Below, piece by piece: positions 11,886 to 23,350 of a stretch of DNA of 64,000 bases. Position 1 is the stretch's first letter; every line of letters begins with the position of its first letter. The position numbers and the translations under genes are program-made. The notes beneath the pieces were generated by a model. It was not told where the DNA came from. It saw nothing but the letters and a program-made list of their open reading frames with translations, and searched no databases. The stretch comes from Pampus argenteus (lineage: Eukaryota; Chordata; Actinopteri; Scombriformes; Stromateidae), in the NCBI GenBank assembly GCA_036937835.1, contig CM072861.1:6488001-6552000 (forward strand). Reading direction: 5' to 3'.

Positions 11886-12364
11886 TCGGCTTTAGTTTCC
11901 TCTGTCTAATTTCCATTTCACCTCGTCCCATTTGAATAGGCGTCTCCATCTGATTTGATTTAACCTCTTTTTGTCATCTGTTTTAACATCACCAGCTTTC
12001 TGTAGTTTCCTTTCTTCTTCTTCCACATCATTTCTACTCTCCTCCTCATTTTCTCCTCCCTCTGCACCACTCACCCCCTTTTTCCTCACTTTCATTTGCT
12101 AGCCGGCAGCGTCCGGTGGTTTAATCTCTTTTCTTCTCTCCCTCCTTTTGTTCCTTCCGTCTCCGTCTCCCTGCCTTTCTGTTTAATTTGTTAACCAGAG
12201 GTGTCATGTTGTGTTCTGTTCTGTGGTCTTGGTGGGTAGGCTGCGCGGTGAACAGTGCTGCTGTGAGGAGGTAATTAACCGCTCCTCATTTAGACAACAG
12301 GCTCAATCAGCGAGACAGAATGACTACATGTGGGCTGGAATTCCAATTGCAGAGGCCTAAGGCG

Positions 12365-12366
12365 CG

Positions 12367-12436
<70 letters not shown>
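12365..12436. repeat. (CA)n microsatellite
   Basis: About 72 bases of CA with rare CATA and CACG interruptions at the left side. Confidence 0.95.
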
Positions 12437-12440
<4 letters not shown>

Positions 12441-13815
12441 ACCTTCAGAGGAAAAAATAAACTGAACAGATAATGTACAGTCTGAATTCATGCTGATGTA
12501 TAGATTTGTATAAATATGGGATGAGAGAATTCATCAATGTACAAATGTAAAACTTAGCAAATAAGCGCATTAGCAGCTCCAAACGGCAGCAGTCGTAACC
12601 GTTCCAAAACCATACGAACTTCAAATCTCCGAATTCCCGTGAGGTGTCGCCATTAAATTACACTTTGCACACTGACGTTTGCAAATTCTGGCCATTCTGT
12701 GATGCTTTTTGCCAAAAGATACCACATGAGACGGGGGAGACGAGACAATAGACGAGGAGTCCGGCGTTCTCTGGACACAACCACAAATGTGCGTTTGTTT
12801 TGAGACGCAGCGGGAACACCAGATGCTTTCTTTTCCTTGGCGCTTCGCCTTTAATAAACAGTCTGCAGTGAAGAAGACTCAAGAGACCTGGGTGACAGAG
12901 AATAACAAGCGAACATGTGCTGTACAGCTCTGTCATTACTGGAAACAATGGTGCATCTGTTAGCAAACATTTCCCTTAAAAAGGTTTTCTGATTTGTGTT
13001 CTGTTTCATGTTGTGTAGATTAATATGCGATTGTGTTTATAGTAATATCGCTTTAACTGAAATTATTGCCATTGTATGCATGCATGCATGTATGTATGTA
13101 GTATAAGTGTATGCATTTGTAGTTCATACTGGATATTGCTGAGGTTGCAAATAATGCGGATCCAATATCCAATATGTGATAAACCATAAACATAGAAACT
13201 ACAGCACTCCCACCTCTCTCTCTCTCTCTATGTTTCTCTTTCACACACATACCATTCAGTTTTCTCACTGTGATAGTATTGGCATAAAACTATAGGATTG
13301 TGTAGAATGAACAAAGTAAGTGAAAGTGGAATTCTGCCACTACTTGTGGTCTGTTCAGCCAACGTGGAGCCAAGCTGTAGGCAGTTGTACCACTTTGGTT
13401 CTTTCTACAACTTCTACTACACCAACAGTGTGCCAGACTCCCCTGTCCACGCTAACTAACGTCAAGCCGCTCAGCCAAATACCTAACATACAAACAAAAA
13501 CACATGAGACAGGTGTGTTATCGAGTCTGTTGACTTCAATTACATTCAGTTTGTGTGAACGTAAAATGTGAAAATGAGTTCAGTGAAGAGATAAACACAT
13601 ACACACACGGTTCCCCCCGTTTCTCCCAAATCCTCTCACTGCTGTTGAGAAGACTTACTTGGATTGAACTGTTACATTGGGACTTTTTGACACTTTGATT
13701 CTGACACTTTCTATATGAACAATGTTTCCAAAACTAGCATTCTGTCTGCTTTAATTATCCTTGTGGTGTATGGACACAGTGGTGTATGGGCACATTTACA
13801 CTGTACATATCCACG
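12437..13815. other. Non-coding stretch without recognised gene
   Basis: Open frames of at most 102 codons lack any family signature. The stretch includes a GCATGCATGTATGTATG tract (about 13075-13100) and (CT)n at 13214-13229. Confidence 0.5.
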
Positions 13816-13846
<31 letters not shown>

Positions 13847-13850
13847 ACAT
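13816..13850. repeat. (TA)n then (CA)n microsatellite
   Basis: An AT dinucleotide run of 22 bases passes directly into ACACACATACACAT. Confidence 0.9.
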
Positions 13851-14215
13851 AAACTAAAGTAATATTGGCATCAGAGCACAGTAAGCACATCATTTAAGGC
13901 CATTCATTAGCTTCTAAAGAACCCATTAACACATTGATAAGTAAATTAGCAAACTCCACAACTAGCGGCCCGTTTTGTTCCTAAAGGTGTAAAAAGCAAA
14001 ACACAGAAACATACAACAGACCTTAAGGGTGCTGGAGGGACTGAAGGCGTTTAGTTCCTTTTTCATTGATTCAAGGGAGATAAAAGCATTGTGACATTTA
14101 TAAGCACTGACAAACATCAGTGCAGCAGCAAAATTGGACAGAAAAGATAGACAAAGTGCTAGTGCAATGTGCTTCAATGATACTAGGTCAGTAATAAATC
14201 CTGATATTAAAAAAA

Positions 14216-14240
14216 ATATATATATATATATATATATATA
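14216..14240. repeat. (TA)n microsatellite
   Basis: A pure TA run of 25 bases preceded by A6. Confidence 0.92.
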
Positions 14241-14446
14241 CAATAAACAAGGTCTTCTTCAATGAGTACAAACACAGCATTAATGTACTGATTCGAGGTA
14301 TATAACTCATTGATGGCTCACAAATCAGCCAGTGATACCTTGGTTGTGTTTGACCTTTTCTACCCGTTACACTATATTCCATATACGTATTTTATATAGT
14401 GCATTCATTTAAATTCAATTAAATTTATACACTATATGTCTCCAGT

Positions 14447-14478
14447 AAAAAAAAAAAAAAAGAAAGAAAGAAAGAAAA
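14447..14478. repeat. Poly-A / (AAAG)n tract
   Basis: A15 followed by four AAAG units. It may be the fossil tail of a retroposed sequence, but no body can be recognised upstream. Confidence 0.8.
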
Positions 14479-14615
14479 TTAAAGAAGCTATTTCACTATA
14501 GTTAATATCAAAAAATAAATTATTGCATGCAAATACATTGTAACCTTATTACCGGTACATTAATCTGGTTGTCAGACACTTTACTGATAAAAGGTTCTGT
14601 CGCTCTGTCTCTATC

Positions 14616-14634
14616 TGTGTGTGTGTGTGTGTGT
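14616..14634. repeat. (GT)n microsatellite
   Basis: Nine GT units. Confidence 0.9.
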
Positions 14635-14639
14635 CTTTG

Positions 14640-15980
14640 TGTTGGTTTTGTGACATCAGTCTGATTAAAATAATGAAAGGGTCTATGAATGTGATATGCT
14701 TGCATTTGCTCCTCACTGGAAATGATACATGACATTGAAAATATGTGCTACAACAAAGCTACTGGAAAGAACTGGATACCACAATTAAAAATGCCGACCA
14801 TTAATTCTTATCCAAATTGCACATGAATGTGGTGAACTCATTTATTCATGTGGCTCCTTTACGACTTTACGAATGTTATTGGACTGAATTGAACACATTT
14901 TGTAATCTCACATGGTTTGTGATGCTTTATAACAATGTATTCACCCTTTTTTACAGGGGCTCCTTTCCAAATAATTGTGCATGATTATTGTTTTGGTTTT
15001 TTTTTTTGGACAATATGCGTCATGGATGGACCCGGAAGTTGAAATTATGCAGTTTGGCCATTATGCAAAATAGCCAGAACAGAGTGTTTCTCCCTATAAT
15101 TGCCATTTATAGCTAAAATCCCACAATGCAATACTTCATCTCGCTTGCTTGAAGATAGGTGTGTACATTTACAGTTGGGTGACACGGTCTAGATGATGAT
15201 GACCTTTAAATATCTGAAATCTGATTGGATACCGCTTGCTGTATAATGAACTAATGAGTGTTTATTATGCATGGAACAGGGAATGAGTGAGTGGAGGAGT
15301 GATTTGGACTGTCAGAGAGAAAGCTCATCTGTGTGCTGCCTCTTCAGGTTAACAGGTATGGAGTTATTCATGACCATGGCTAACTCGGTGTTACAAATTT
15401 GGATAACTAGATAGAATAACTGAGGAAAAAAAAAAGTCACGGTTTGTGTCCAAGTTTTAAAATGTTCCTCCTAAACGAGTGGGAGGCTTAAGTGCACTGA
15501 CTGCTATGGAGTCTGGCAAACGTTTATGAGGAGAGCTGGATGGGTTTCAGCCTGGGCTCAGACCAAAGACACTGATTTCCATCTGTAGCTGCTGGCACAT
15601 TTATCATCTCTTTTTGTTTCATTTCTAACAGAGGCACTTGGAAGATTTATTTATTTTTTTGTGTGTGTGTGTGTGTGCATAAGGTCCAGGGTCCTCTCTG
15701 TATAAACAATGGCCTCATTGTAGTCCATGTGACTTTCACTTCACTGACAAGCTTTCTTTCTTTAATATATAGCACAGTATTTGGTAAAGGTGCTGTGCGT
15801 TTTGCAGATTTCACACAAATCCATTACTTTACGGCATTAAAGTAGTTTTTAACTCACTGAAAAAGCAAAAAGCATCCTCTGTGACGGAAAGCAACAGCGT
15901 TTATGAGAGCTGTAGTCTTGAGTAACACAAAATGTTGAATTTTTTTTAAAATGTAGAATTATGCATTGCCATCATGCATC
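14640..15980. other. Non-coding stretch without recognised gene
   Basis: Unique-looking AT-rich sequence with a short GT tract at 15660-15678. No frame, repeat family or RNA gene can be supported. Confidence 0.5.
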
Positions 15981-15989
15981 TCTCCTAGC

Positions 15990-16098
15990 CTTGTAATAGA
16001 CTGACAAACCTGTCCACCCCTAGCTGTCACCCGATGCATGTTGGGTTACGCTCCAGCCACCCACCGCCCTGGAGAGGATAAATGGATGGATATATCTT
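15990..16098 (+). mobile_element. 3' tail of a SINE or non-LTR retrotransposon
   Basis: Contains CTGACAAACCTGTCCACCCC, then TGTCACCCGATG, GGGTTACGCTCCAGCC and a final AGGATAAATGGATGGATA. This is the well-known 3' tail of fish retroposons, in which a GACCTGTCCAGGGT / GGATAGGCTCCAGC core ends in (TGGA)n. Only the tail is present. Whether it came from a LINE or a SINE that shares the LINE tail cannot be told. Confidence 0.7.
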
Positions 16099-16739
16099 TT
16101 AGGTAACATTTGTGGCTGCCTTAATAACCGCTCTATAGTTTGAAGTCTAGTGAGACCGATTTTTCATCTGCAGTTGTTGGAAAAGAATATATAATAATAA
16201 CTTTTCCCACTTCTTCTAAGGCTCAGTCTGTATTACTCTGTTAAACTCCCTATAGGCTGTGAGAAGCTGCAAAGGGCACTCCAGGGATGATATTAGTCAT
16301 TGTCAGAGATTCGGGTTGTAAAAACGCTGAAGTGGACTATTTTTCTGAATATAAAGCAGTGACCATACAACTCAAAACAATACCATTAATATTGGGTGCA
16401 AAGGTGAGTGGTCTTAATGCACTTTCATAGGCTTTTCTACCACACTCTGAGAAGGGGTTATATGGAGAATATTTCTCAGCTGCTCCCTGAAAAGGTTGTC
16501 CATATAAAACCGCTAATGCAGAACACAGAAAAGAGATATGGACATTATTGTCAGATTATTGAATTATTATTTCTGACCTATATTCTCATTTTTTTTTTCA
16601 AAACATGTTTTAAACAGAGTACAGAGTGATATGTGTAATGCATGGCCTACATTTTACAACAACATTACATTATATGCTTCTACCCAGTCTTTTTAGTGCT
16701 TAAAAGAAAACTAAATTTAAAAAAAAAAAGAAAAGTTGG

Positions 16740-16990
16740 TCTCCATACACACCTCCCTCACCTGTCTTACTAGATCACGAGGAGGATGATGCAAAAAAAG
16801 GACAGTTTAGAACTTCAACATATCTGTTGCTTTACAGAGCTTTTTCGTGAGTTTCAGCCACCAGAAACAGTTAACAACTAGCTGACGAACATAGTGGAGC
16901 ATTTAGCCGCTGAGGAGATCAGAAGCAGAAGCCAAGTATGTTAACACACAAAAAAAAAATTGAAAAGTACAAGCTCTGAACCAGACTGTG
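16740..16990 (+). repeat. Percomorph dispersed repeat, copy 2
   Basis: CAGTTAACAACTAGCTGACG and ATAGTGGAGCATTTAGC match the wording of the repeat at 7720-7890. The best-supported core is 16865-16935; the outer limits are approximate. A9 lies at 16951-16959. Confidence 0.45.
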
Positions 16991-17440
16991 ATGGATGCAC
17001 ACGGCAGAATAATCTCGATTTGATGCGGTTGTTTGGATTACTCAGCGGTTATTTCAGTGTTGTAGTCGTTCTTTCCACTGTAGTGTACATCGTACCAGAC
17101 TAAAAGCGCAATAGACTAGAACATTTGTTTGATTAAGCAATAGAACTGACAGCTGGAACAGCTAATTCTCAGTCGGGGGGGGGTCACGACACTGAGGAAC
17201 CAATCAGCGACCAGGAAGTGGAGATGCAGGTGGGACACGCTACCCCTGCTACACTGCTGAGTGCTCGTCTGGAAACCTACCGGACTTGACAGGGGGTCAT
17301 GTCAACACTGTTGGACTGGATTTAATGGACAAACAGAACTGTGGGGTGCACTGGCTTAGCTTCTCAATTCGTGTCTTTTATTTTAGATATTGCATCCATT
17401 CAATTTTAGGATGCTACATTCCTGGGACTCTTTAAGCTTG

Positions 17441-17580
17441 TATTGCTTAGTTTAAAATATCTTAATCCCCTCAGCCTTTAAAAGGTATATTAACCTTGTG
17501 AACTGTGTTTTATTGCTTAGCCTTAAAATAATTTAGTCCCCGCAGCTTTTAAGGTATATTAACCTTGTGAACTGTGTTAT
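17441..17580 (+). repeat. 70-bp tandem duplication
   Basis: Two head-to-tail copies (17441-17510 and 17511-17579) each start TATTGCTTAG and end AACCTTGTGAACTGTGTT. A third copy starts (TATTGCTGAG) and then breaks off. The copies differ by several substitutions and small indels, so the duplication is not recent. Confidence 0.9.
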
Positions 17581-17729
17581 TGCTGAGCTACTTCGGAAAA
17601 AAAAAAAATACTATTTACTCCACTTTCTGTCCTTGGGTTACTGTACACTGCTTTCCCTTGTCAAACCTGAATGGGAATCTTGCAATTGAATTAAAACCTT
17701 GAGAGTTATTAGGTTTACAAACCTAGGTG

Positions 17730-18328
17730 GCGTTGTCGGACAATGACTCGCAGCTATGAACAGGATGGACTCAGTGACTGCGGTGTAGAACTGGCTCAAC
17801 AGCTCCTGAGGCAGACCATGCTCTGCTGGGCCTTTTTTGAGGATGCAGTTGATGTTAGTCTATTGATTTACATCTTAGGAAATGTTAAGGTCCCAGAAAC
17901 ATCAACTATTCCATGGTTGACACAGAGCTGTTAGAGATTATGAAGGGAAAGAGGGCTGAGGGGTGTCTCGTAAAGTCCACTGTGATCTCAACAGTCTTGA
18001 AAAGGTTAAACTCCAAGTTGACTGCAAGAGAGCACCAGCCACTTAACCTTCCACCGATATGCAGGCGTTTTGACCGCAGTGTTGGCTGCAAATTTCAGGA
18101 GTTTAACAGCTGGGTCCTTGGAGGTGCAGTCGTTGGTGTAGAGGGAGAAGAGCAGTAGGGAAAGGATGTACTCTGGGGAGCACCAGTGCTGAATGTCTAC
18201 ATCAGAAGTGACATCCCCCAGCCTCACCTGCTGTTCCCTGCCTGTCAGGAAGCTGGTGATCCACTGACAGATGGCGTGGGAAACAGTGAGCTGGCAGAAT
18301 TTGGAGGAGAGGAATGATGGTGTCGAAA
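17730..18328 (-). pseudogene. LINE ORF2 remnant: reverse-transcriptase palm (CR1/L2/Rex1 group)
   Basis: Read on the minus strand, 18227-18006 gives a frame containing LLFSLYTNDCTS followed by VKLLKFAANT. This is the typical order of fish CR1/L2/Rex1-group reverse transcriptases around motif C. The catalytic Ala-Asp-Asp of that motif reads Ala-Ala-Asn here, so the enzyme would be dead. Before it, 18328-18230 reads WITSFLTGREQQ-like sequence. After a frame change it continues as LEFNLFKTVEITVDF (minus frame at 18091-17906), and near 17740-17830 as LPQELLSQFYTAVTESIL. The frame is broken by at least one shift and stops. The left edge lies near 17730. The right edge abuts a percomorph repeat at about 18330. 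Clade placement is tentative. Confidence 0.85.
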
Positions 18329-18334
18329 AACGAA

Positions 18335-18520
18335 TATTATATGATGGAACTCAAAAACAGAGTTAAAGGATTATTGGACTTGCATTCACCAGGCGGACAG
18401 AAACAACTCCAAATGAATGCTAATGATGCTAAGTGATGGATGTGTAAATAAGCAGCTTGCTTGCTAATAGGTTTGCCATATACACTTAAAAGTATCAACT
18501 TGCTAGCACTTTTTTTTTTA
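18335..18520 (+). repeat. Percomorph dispersed repeat, copy 3
   Basis: Directly beside the LINE remnant, the words AACTCAAAAACAGAGTTAAA, ATTGGACTTGCATTCACC, GGCGGACAG and CTCCAAATGAATGC occur in the order of the same repeat seen at 7720-7890. The right limit is uncertain. Confidence 0.5.
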
Positions 18521-18529
18521 GCACTTCTC

Positions 18530-20720
18530 TTGTCATGGAACACAACCTTCAACTATGTCTGTCTGCGCTGTCAGGAGAGAGGTCTTGAAAGTAGAGGATC
18601 CTCATTAGGCAATCATTACTACTCTCTGACCAACACTACACAGTCCTGAGTGAATACCTATGCAATACAGTTTGTCTACCCCAAGATGCCCAAGATCCCC
18701 AGTAGCCAGTGCTGATCCATTACATAATGTATTTGTATTTTATTCAGAGGCACAACTCATTAGCGATACAGTGTTTCACAGGAATTAAAAGACTACATCA
18801 GTACTCATTGGTGTAATTGCTCTTGAATCTTGCTGTCTCTGTATCCCTTATTTTATTATTGACTTGTGTTCTGCAGGATTGCCGTCACTGCAGCGACGTA
18901 CAATCTGGCAAGTCTTTAAGAGAAGGCTTAAGATCATTTTCAGATGTGGATCACATTAAATACAATAATCTGCGTCTGTAGCTGCTGGGGTAAGCATTGA
19001 TTGACTCTCTCTATATTATACCAAGACCTGACAGCTGCACCACAAAAGTTGGTTAACATTTGAAAACAATCACCAGTCGCTGAGCAGGACAGCATCACAT
19101 TGCCACCACAGAAAAAGCAGACTCTAAATCAATTGGCTGACTCACAAAAAAAAGACATTTATTTCCATCTGTAGATATTGGCACTGATTTATTTCCTCTT
19201 TTCTCTCGCCCGACTGAAATTATTCCTCTGTATGACTTTGTTGTCTCGCCCAATTGGGAGGTCTTTTTCCTCCTCTGTAGACCTGTCCAATCATTTGTCT
19301 CTGTAGACAATGGTGCGTTTCCAGCACCAAAATAAGTCAAAGCCAGATTTTCAGTGCGTCATTAACCTGGAATACGTATCAATATGGTATAATTATGGAA
19401 ACATCAGAAAGCTAAAAATACACACTTGAAGCTTGAATTACATTTCCAGAAGCCTTTCACACACTATTAACCCTAAATACTAAAAGCTTTTCTGCTTTTA
19501 GTGTATTTATATTTCAAACATAGCAGAGGCAATGTGCTACTATTGCATCCCAGCTTCATCACAGTAAAGTGATGTACACAAAAACATGAATAGTAACTTC
19601 AGATTATTCACTTTGTATATAAATACAGTACTCACATGGTCATATGTACATTAAAAGAGTTACTGCTATAATTTCCCAGCACATGTCCAGTGTAGGAGAT
19701 GGATGACAAAAATCACAGTCTGCAAAATAATAATTCTGATGTTCAGCTGAAGCAATTTAGAGTTATACATGTCAAAAGACCATACTTATTCTTCATAGTG
19801 TAGTTATACTAGGAAGGGATATTTTCACACACAGTATGGTAGGATCATAAAAAGCAATAACTGAAAAACTGTTCTGACCAAATTGTGCACCTGAGCGTTT
19901 TGAATGCATCATGTACTCTAAATCAAACATAGCAATGAGATTGTATCAGAGTACAACCTGGCTCATCAGTATGTGCAGTATGCTGGATGTACATGCACAA
20001 TAACTAAAATGTAGTCTATAACTCATGTAAGATATGCAAGGGGATTATACAATAGAAATGTCACATGACTCTGCCACTTATATTTTTCTGATATTTTTAA
20101 TACATATTTTTGATACTTTACATGCACTTGTATAAGAGTCACTTACAGTATGGTAATACAAGTGGGAGATCTGGCCAAAGTATGAAAAGTCACAGTGTGT
20201 TAACATTACAGCATTCCCCCATCTCACCCTCTATGCTTCCTCCCCTCAAATAACTATACCGTCGCCTGCTCCGTTTTCTCCTAACTTTTAACACCTCTCA
20301 TTAACTGGAGATGGTCCTCTAAATCCTCCATGATGAAGGGAATATATTCCCTGCTTGCAATTCATCCTCAGGGATGAGGCAGAGAGAATGGTTGGACAAT
20401 TGGATGGAGGGATTGAGTGAATTAGTGGAGGCTGCAAAGTTTTATTTCTCTCCTATGAACAATAGAATAAATGCATGGCATGATGGATAGATGGGTGGAC
20501 AGAGAGAGAGAGAGACAGAGAGAGAGCGATTGTGATTGGGCAATAAAACAGATGATGGATGGATGCATGGAACAAATAAAGGAGTGAGAGGAAAGTCTGT
20601 ATGTTAACTTTTATCTTAATTTCAGGATATTGTGAGATTTTGAGGTGGTAAAGTCTTGGATCAAGATAGTGTGCAGTATTTGGGGGTTTGTGTTAACATT
20701 ATCTCACACAACAAAAAATA
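18530..20720. other. Non-coding stretch without recognised gene
   Basis: Unique-looking AT-rich sequence. The only structured parts are (GATG)n/(GA)n-rich DNA at about 20480-20570. The 81-codon minus-strand frame at 19095-19340 has no recognisable content. Confidence 0.5.
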
Positions 20721-20723
20721 AAT

Positions 20724-20769
20724 GACACACACACACACACTCACATACACAAACACACACACACACACA
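20724..20769. repeat. (CA)n microsatellite, interrupted
   Basis: CA units with TCACATACACAAA interruptions. Confidence 0.9.
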
Positions 20770-20906
20770 GTAAAACTCTCATGCAGTCACACCACACATC
20801 TGCTAGCTATACCAGTCAGACAGTGTAGGAGGAACAAACAGTCAATATCACATACCTTTGGATGAGCAGACATCATATTGAGCAAATCCATGAATCAACA
20901 TCTAAC

Positions 20907-21113
20907 CTTCACCATTTCCACACTCACAAGCGTAGCCTGTGTTTTGCTTTGGGCAGTCGACCGCTATGGGAGATGCAATGAGAGAAACAAGAATATCAAA
21001 GTCAGGAGCTTTCATTGAAGGATTAGAAGAGGTTCTGATGGAACTGGCCTTGTGGTCGACGTAGCAGCCAGAGGAAAATTCCACTAGAACATCAATCTCT
21101 AATGTCCGATGCA
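20907..21113 (-). CDS. Candidate exon: extracellular SEA/EGF-like segment, adhesion-GPCR F-like
   Basis: On the minus strand an open segment reads LEIDVLVEFSSGC near its start and VDCPKQNTGYACECGNG at its end. The alternating hydrophobic strand followed by C-x7-GY-x-C-x-C resembles the end of a SEA-like region and the GYxCxC cysteine motif in extracellular parts of adhesion receptors of the ADGRF type. A possible donor (GAAG|GTTAG) follows at 20906. Two possible acceptors precede it, with the first exon base at 21113 or 21098. Either choice gives a symmetric phase 1-1 exon of 207 or 192 bases, as is usual for extracellular modules. The polypyrimidine tracts are weak and I found no neighbouring exons, so it may be a relict or chance. 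Confidence 0.3.
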
Positions 21114-21119
21114 CTTAAA

Positions 21120-21865
21120 TAGCAATTATGCGATGACCTTTTTTGTTGTGTCCACTTTCTTTTTATCGTTACTTCCTCAAGTCAATCTACATCAAATTCT
21201 GTACGCTGTATTGAATTCTGGTCAGCTGAGGCTCCTGTTGGAGGAGAAATCTTTGCCTGTCCTGATGGATTTCTTCCTACATTACTCATTGCATCTTCTC
21301 AAACCAACTCCTGCATTTGTAAACCATTTTTTCTGCTCTGCATTAAGCTAGGTCAGCAACTCACTTATTCTCATTACCAATAAATCTGTCAATTACTTCC
21401 CCGATCATTTATTTCCTGTTAATGGTTTGGTCTTTGAATTATTAAACTCGAAGCAGACCACTCGACATAGTACATACTGATTGACGCAGACACTCACATG
21501 TATATATACAGAGACAGATCAACAAATAGATTTAATTTACAGATTATTATAAAGAATACGTACATATAAGTGGAAGATAATTAGTTCGTTAGATTTTGTT
21601 GGTTGAAAGATTAATAGTGTGAAAGGGTGGCTGAAAGACTGAGTGTGTATAGGCTGTGTGTGTCAGTAAGTGTTTGCATGACGGAAGGCTGGTAAGAAAT
21701 GGAGGCTATGTCACTAAAAAGAGCAAGAGTACATGTGATGTACAGCAAGAACCGCAGACCGAAACACAAAGGCAGCCCCATTCATTAATGTTTTTGGCCT
21801 GAAGGCAGCCCAACTCGACAAGGTAGGCCAGGTAACAATTATGTATATAAATAGATATAAGAAAG
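21120..21865. other. Non-coding stretch without recognised gene
   Basis: No exon or repeat can be named. Includes a short (TA)n patch near 21501-21508. Confidence 0.45.
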
Positions 21866-21869
21866 TTGA

Positions 21870-22314
21870 AGCTGAAAAGAGGATGGCTTCTAAAACAACA
21901 GAAAGATCCTAAACATACCTCGAAATCCACCATGGACTACCTCAAGAGACAAAGCTGGTTTTGGAAAAGTCCCCTGAATCCCCTTAACATAACTGAAAAT
22001 CTGTGAGTTGATCTTAAAAGAGCTGTGCATGCAAGAATCCCCACGAAATACTGCAAAACTAGAAGCATTCTGCAAGATGGATGGGAGACAATTCCACATA
22101 CAAAAAGCATTTGCAAGCTGTGATATCTTCCAGAAGGGGTGTTACTAAGTAACGATTACTTTTGCCAGATGCCACAATGATGTTTTTATTGTTTTGTTTT
22201 TGTTCAATTTATGATCTAAAAAGTAAGTATTAATGTTTTTTCTTTTGCTGAAATGTTTTTTTGAGACAGTGTTATTTCTCAAGGGGTGGCCAAACATTTG
22301 CATACAACTGCATA
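21870..22314 (+). mobile_element. Tc1-like element, 5'-truncated
   Basis: Contains the last part of a Tc1-type transposase and the 3' terminal repeat. The frame around 21894 reads QQKDPKHTSKSTMDYLKR; intact relatives have a QDNDPKHTS-like motif here, so the second catalytic Asp is lost through a small deletion. Stops and shifts follow (ITENL then a stop, VDLKRAVHARIP, WETIPHTK). The element closes with AAGGGGTGGCCAAACATTTG and ends at CATA, about 22314, matching the 3' end of a fish Tc1 family. The 5' part is absent. No functional transposase is possible. Confidence 0.85.
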
Positions 22315-22384
22315 GTACCAGTCAAAAGTTTGGACACACTTCCTGATTCAATAGAATGACAAGGTGTGTCCAAATGTGTTAACA
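22315..22384. mobile_element. Solo fold-back of a second Tc1-like family
   Basis: ACCAGTCAAAAGTTTGGACA at the left and the partial inverse GGTGTGTCCAAATGTGTTAA at the right form imperfect inverted repeats around a roughly 20-base spacer. CCAGTCAAAAGTTTGGACAC is the terminal word of a common fish Tc1-like family different from the one ending at 22314. The two elements abut exactly. Confidence 0.7.
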
Positions 22385-22389
22385 TAATG

Positions 22390-23340
22390 ACATGAACAAG
22401 GTGAGCCAATAGGAGCAGCGGTAACATGCCTCTAAGCAGTGCTGATTATGATGCCATCAGAGTACCTCAAGGTTCTAGGACCCTTCATTTTAGCATCAAC
22501 CGAGCGAATGGGGGAAAATAAGTTGTCTACCACAAAGGTCCTTTTCATAGTATGAATAGTCCAGGATAACCATAGTGATTCTTTTGAGCCCTTGGACCTG
22601 CAGCACTACCTAAACACCAGATGCAGTGTCCTAACACTGGCAACAACTGTTGACCCTAAACACGAGCCAAGGTAACAGCAGAATGTGTTGGATGCACAAG
22701 AGTGGAACAGACTACTAAATCTACATCACAGGTAACAGCCATCCCTATATTTTATCTCTATTGTTCATCTAAATAATATATCAAACACTTGAGTTACTTC
22801 AAAGTTGTTGGTTTTTTTTTAGTCAACTTCAACAGAGGGAGCACCTCAAGGGAAGAGGTGGCTTCTGACAACCTGTGGGACCTTTTTGTTCAACTGAGTT
22901 ACTTTCACAGGTCTACAGACACAATTCAAGGAGAAAAAAAAACAACATATAATTTCTCTCTGTTGTGATCTCATGCAGGCTCCACACAAACAATTACAAA
23001 TAATGGCTGATGGCCATGGCTGACACTACAACGAAAGTCCAGAGATATTTGGCAGAGCCCTTTAACACAAACCACTATCAACAGTTCATACAACAGTGTG
23101 CACAGACCTGTTTTTAGTTATATAAGCCTTTCTTTAAAATATGAAAGATGACAGTATTGAATTATTTTAAAGTGTGCCTTACCTTTTCAAAGTTACGTAT
23201 ACAACAATAATCTTCAGTACAGAAATATAGCTCTGATTTATCTTTATTAAGTAGCATTATAGTAAAATTGGTGTACACTGTGTGTAGCTATTAGGCTATA
23301 GCTTTATCAACTCAAATTGCATTTTTATTTACAAATGGCT
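22390..23340. other. Sequence upstream of the hAT remnant
   Basis: Probably partly 5' hAT sequence, but no left terminal repeat can be found by eye. An acceptor-like poly-T-AG at 22812-22822 precedes a short frame containing LWDLF, which recalls the start of a BED finger. Its splice phase does not fit the next exon, so no exon is called. Confidence 0.4.
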
Positions 23341-23350
23341 TTCTCTACAG

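Noticed and set aside
13131..13172. Hairpin GGATATTG...CAATATCC
   Set aside because: Arms of eight bases with a long loop are expected by chance in AT-rich DNA, and no associated feature was found.
22823..22910. Possible upstream hAT exon (poly-T acceptor, frame with LWDLF)
   Set aside because: The donor after it leaves phase 2, whereas the BED exon at 23351 must be entered at phase 0. The spacing to the finger is also wrong.
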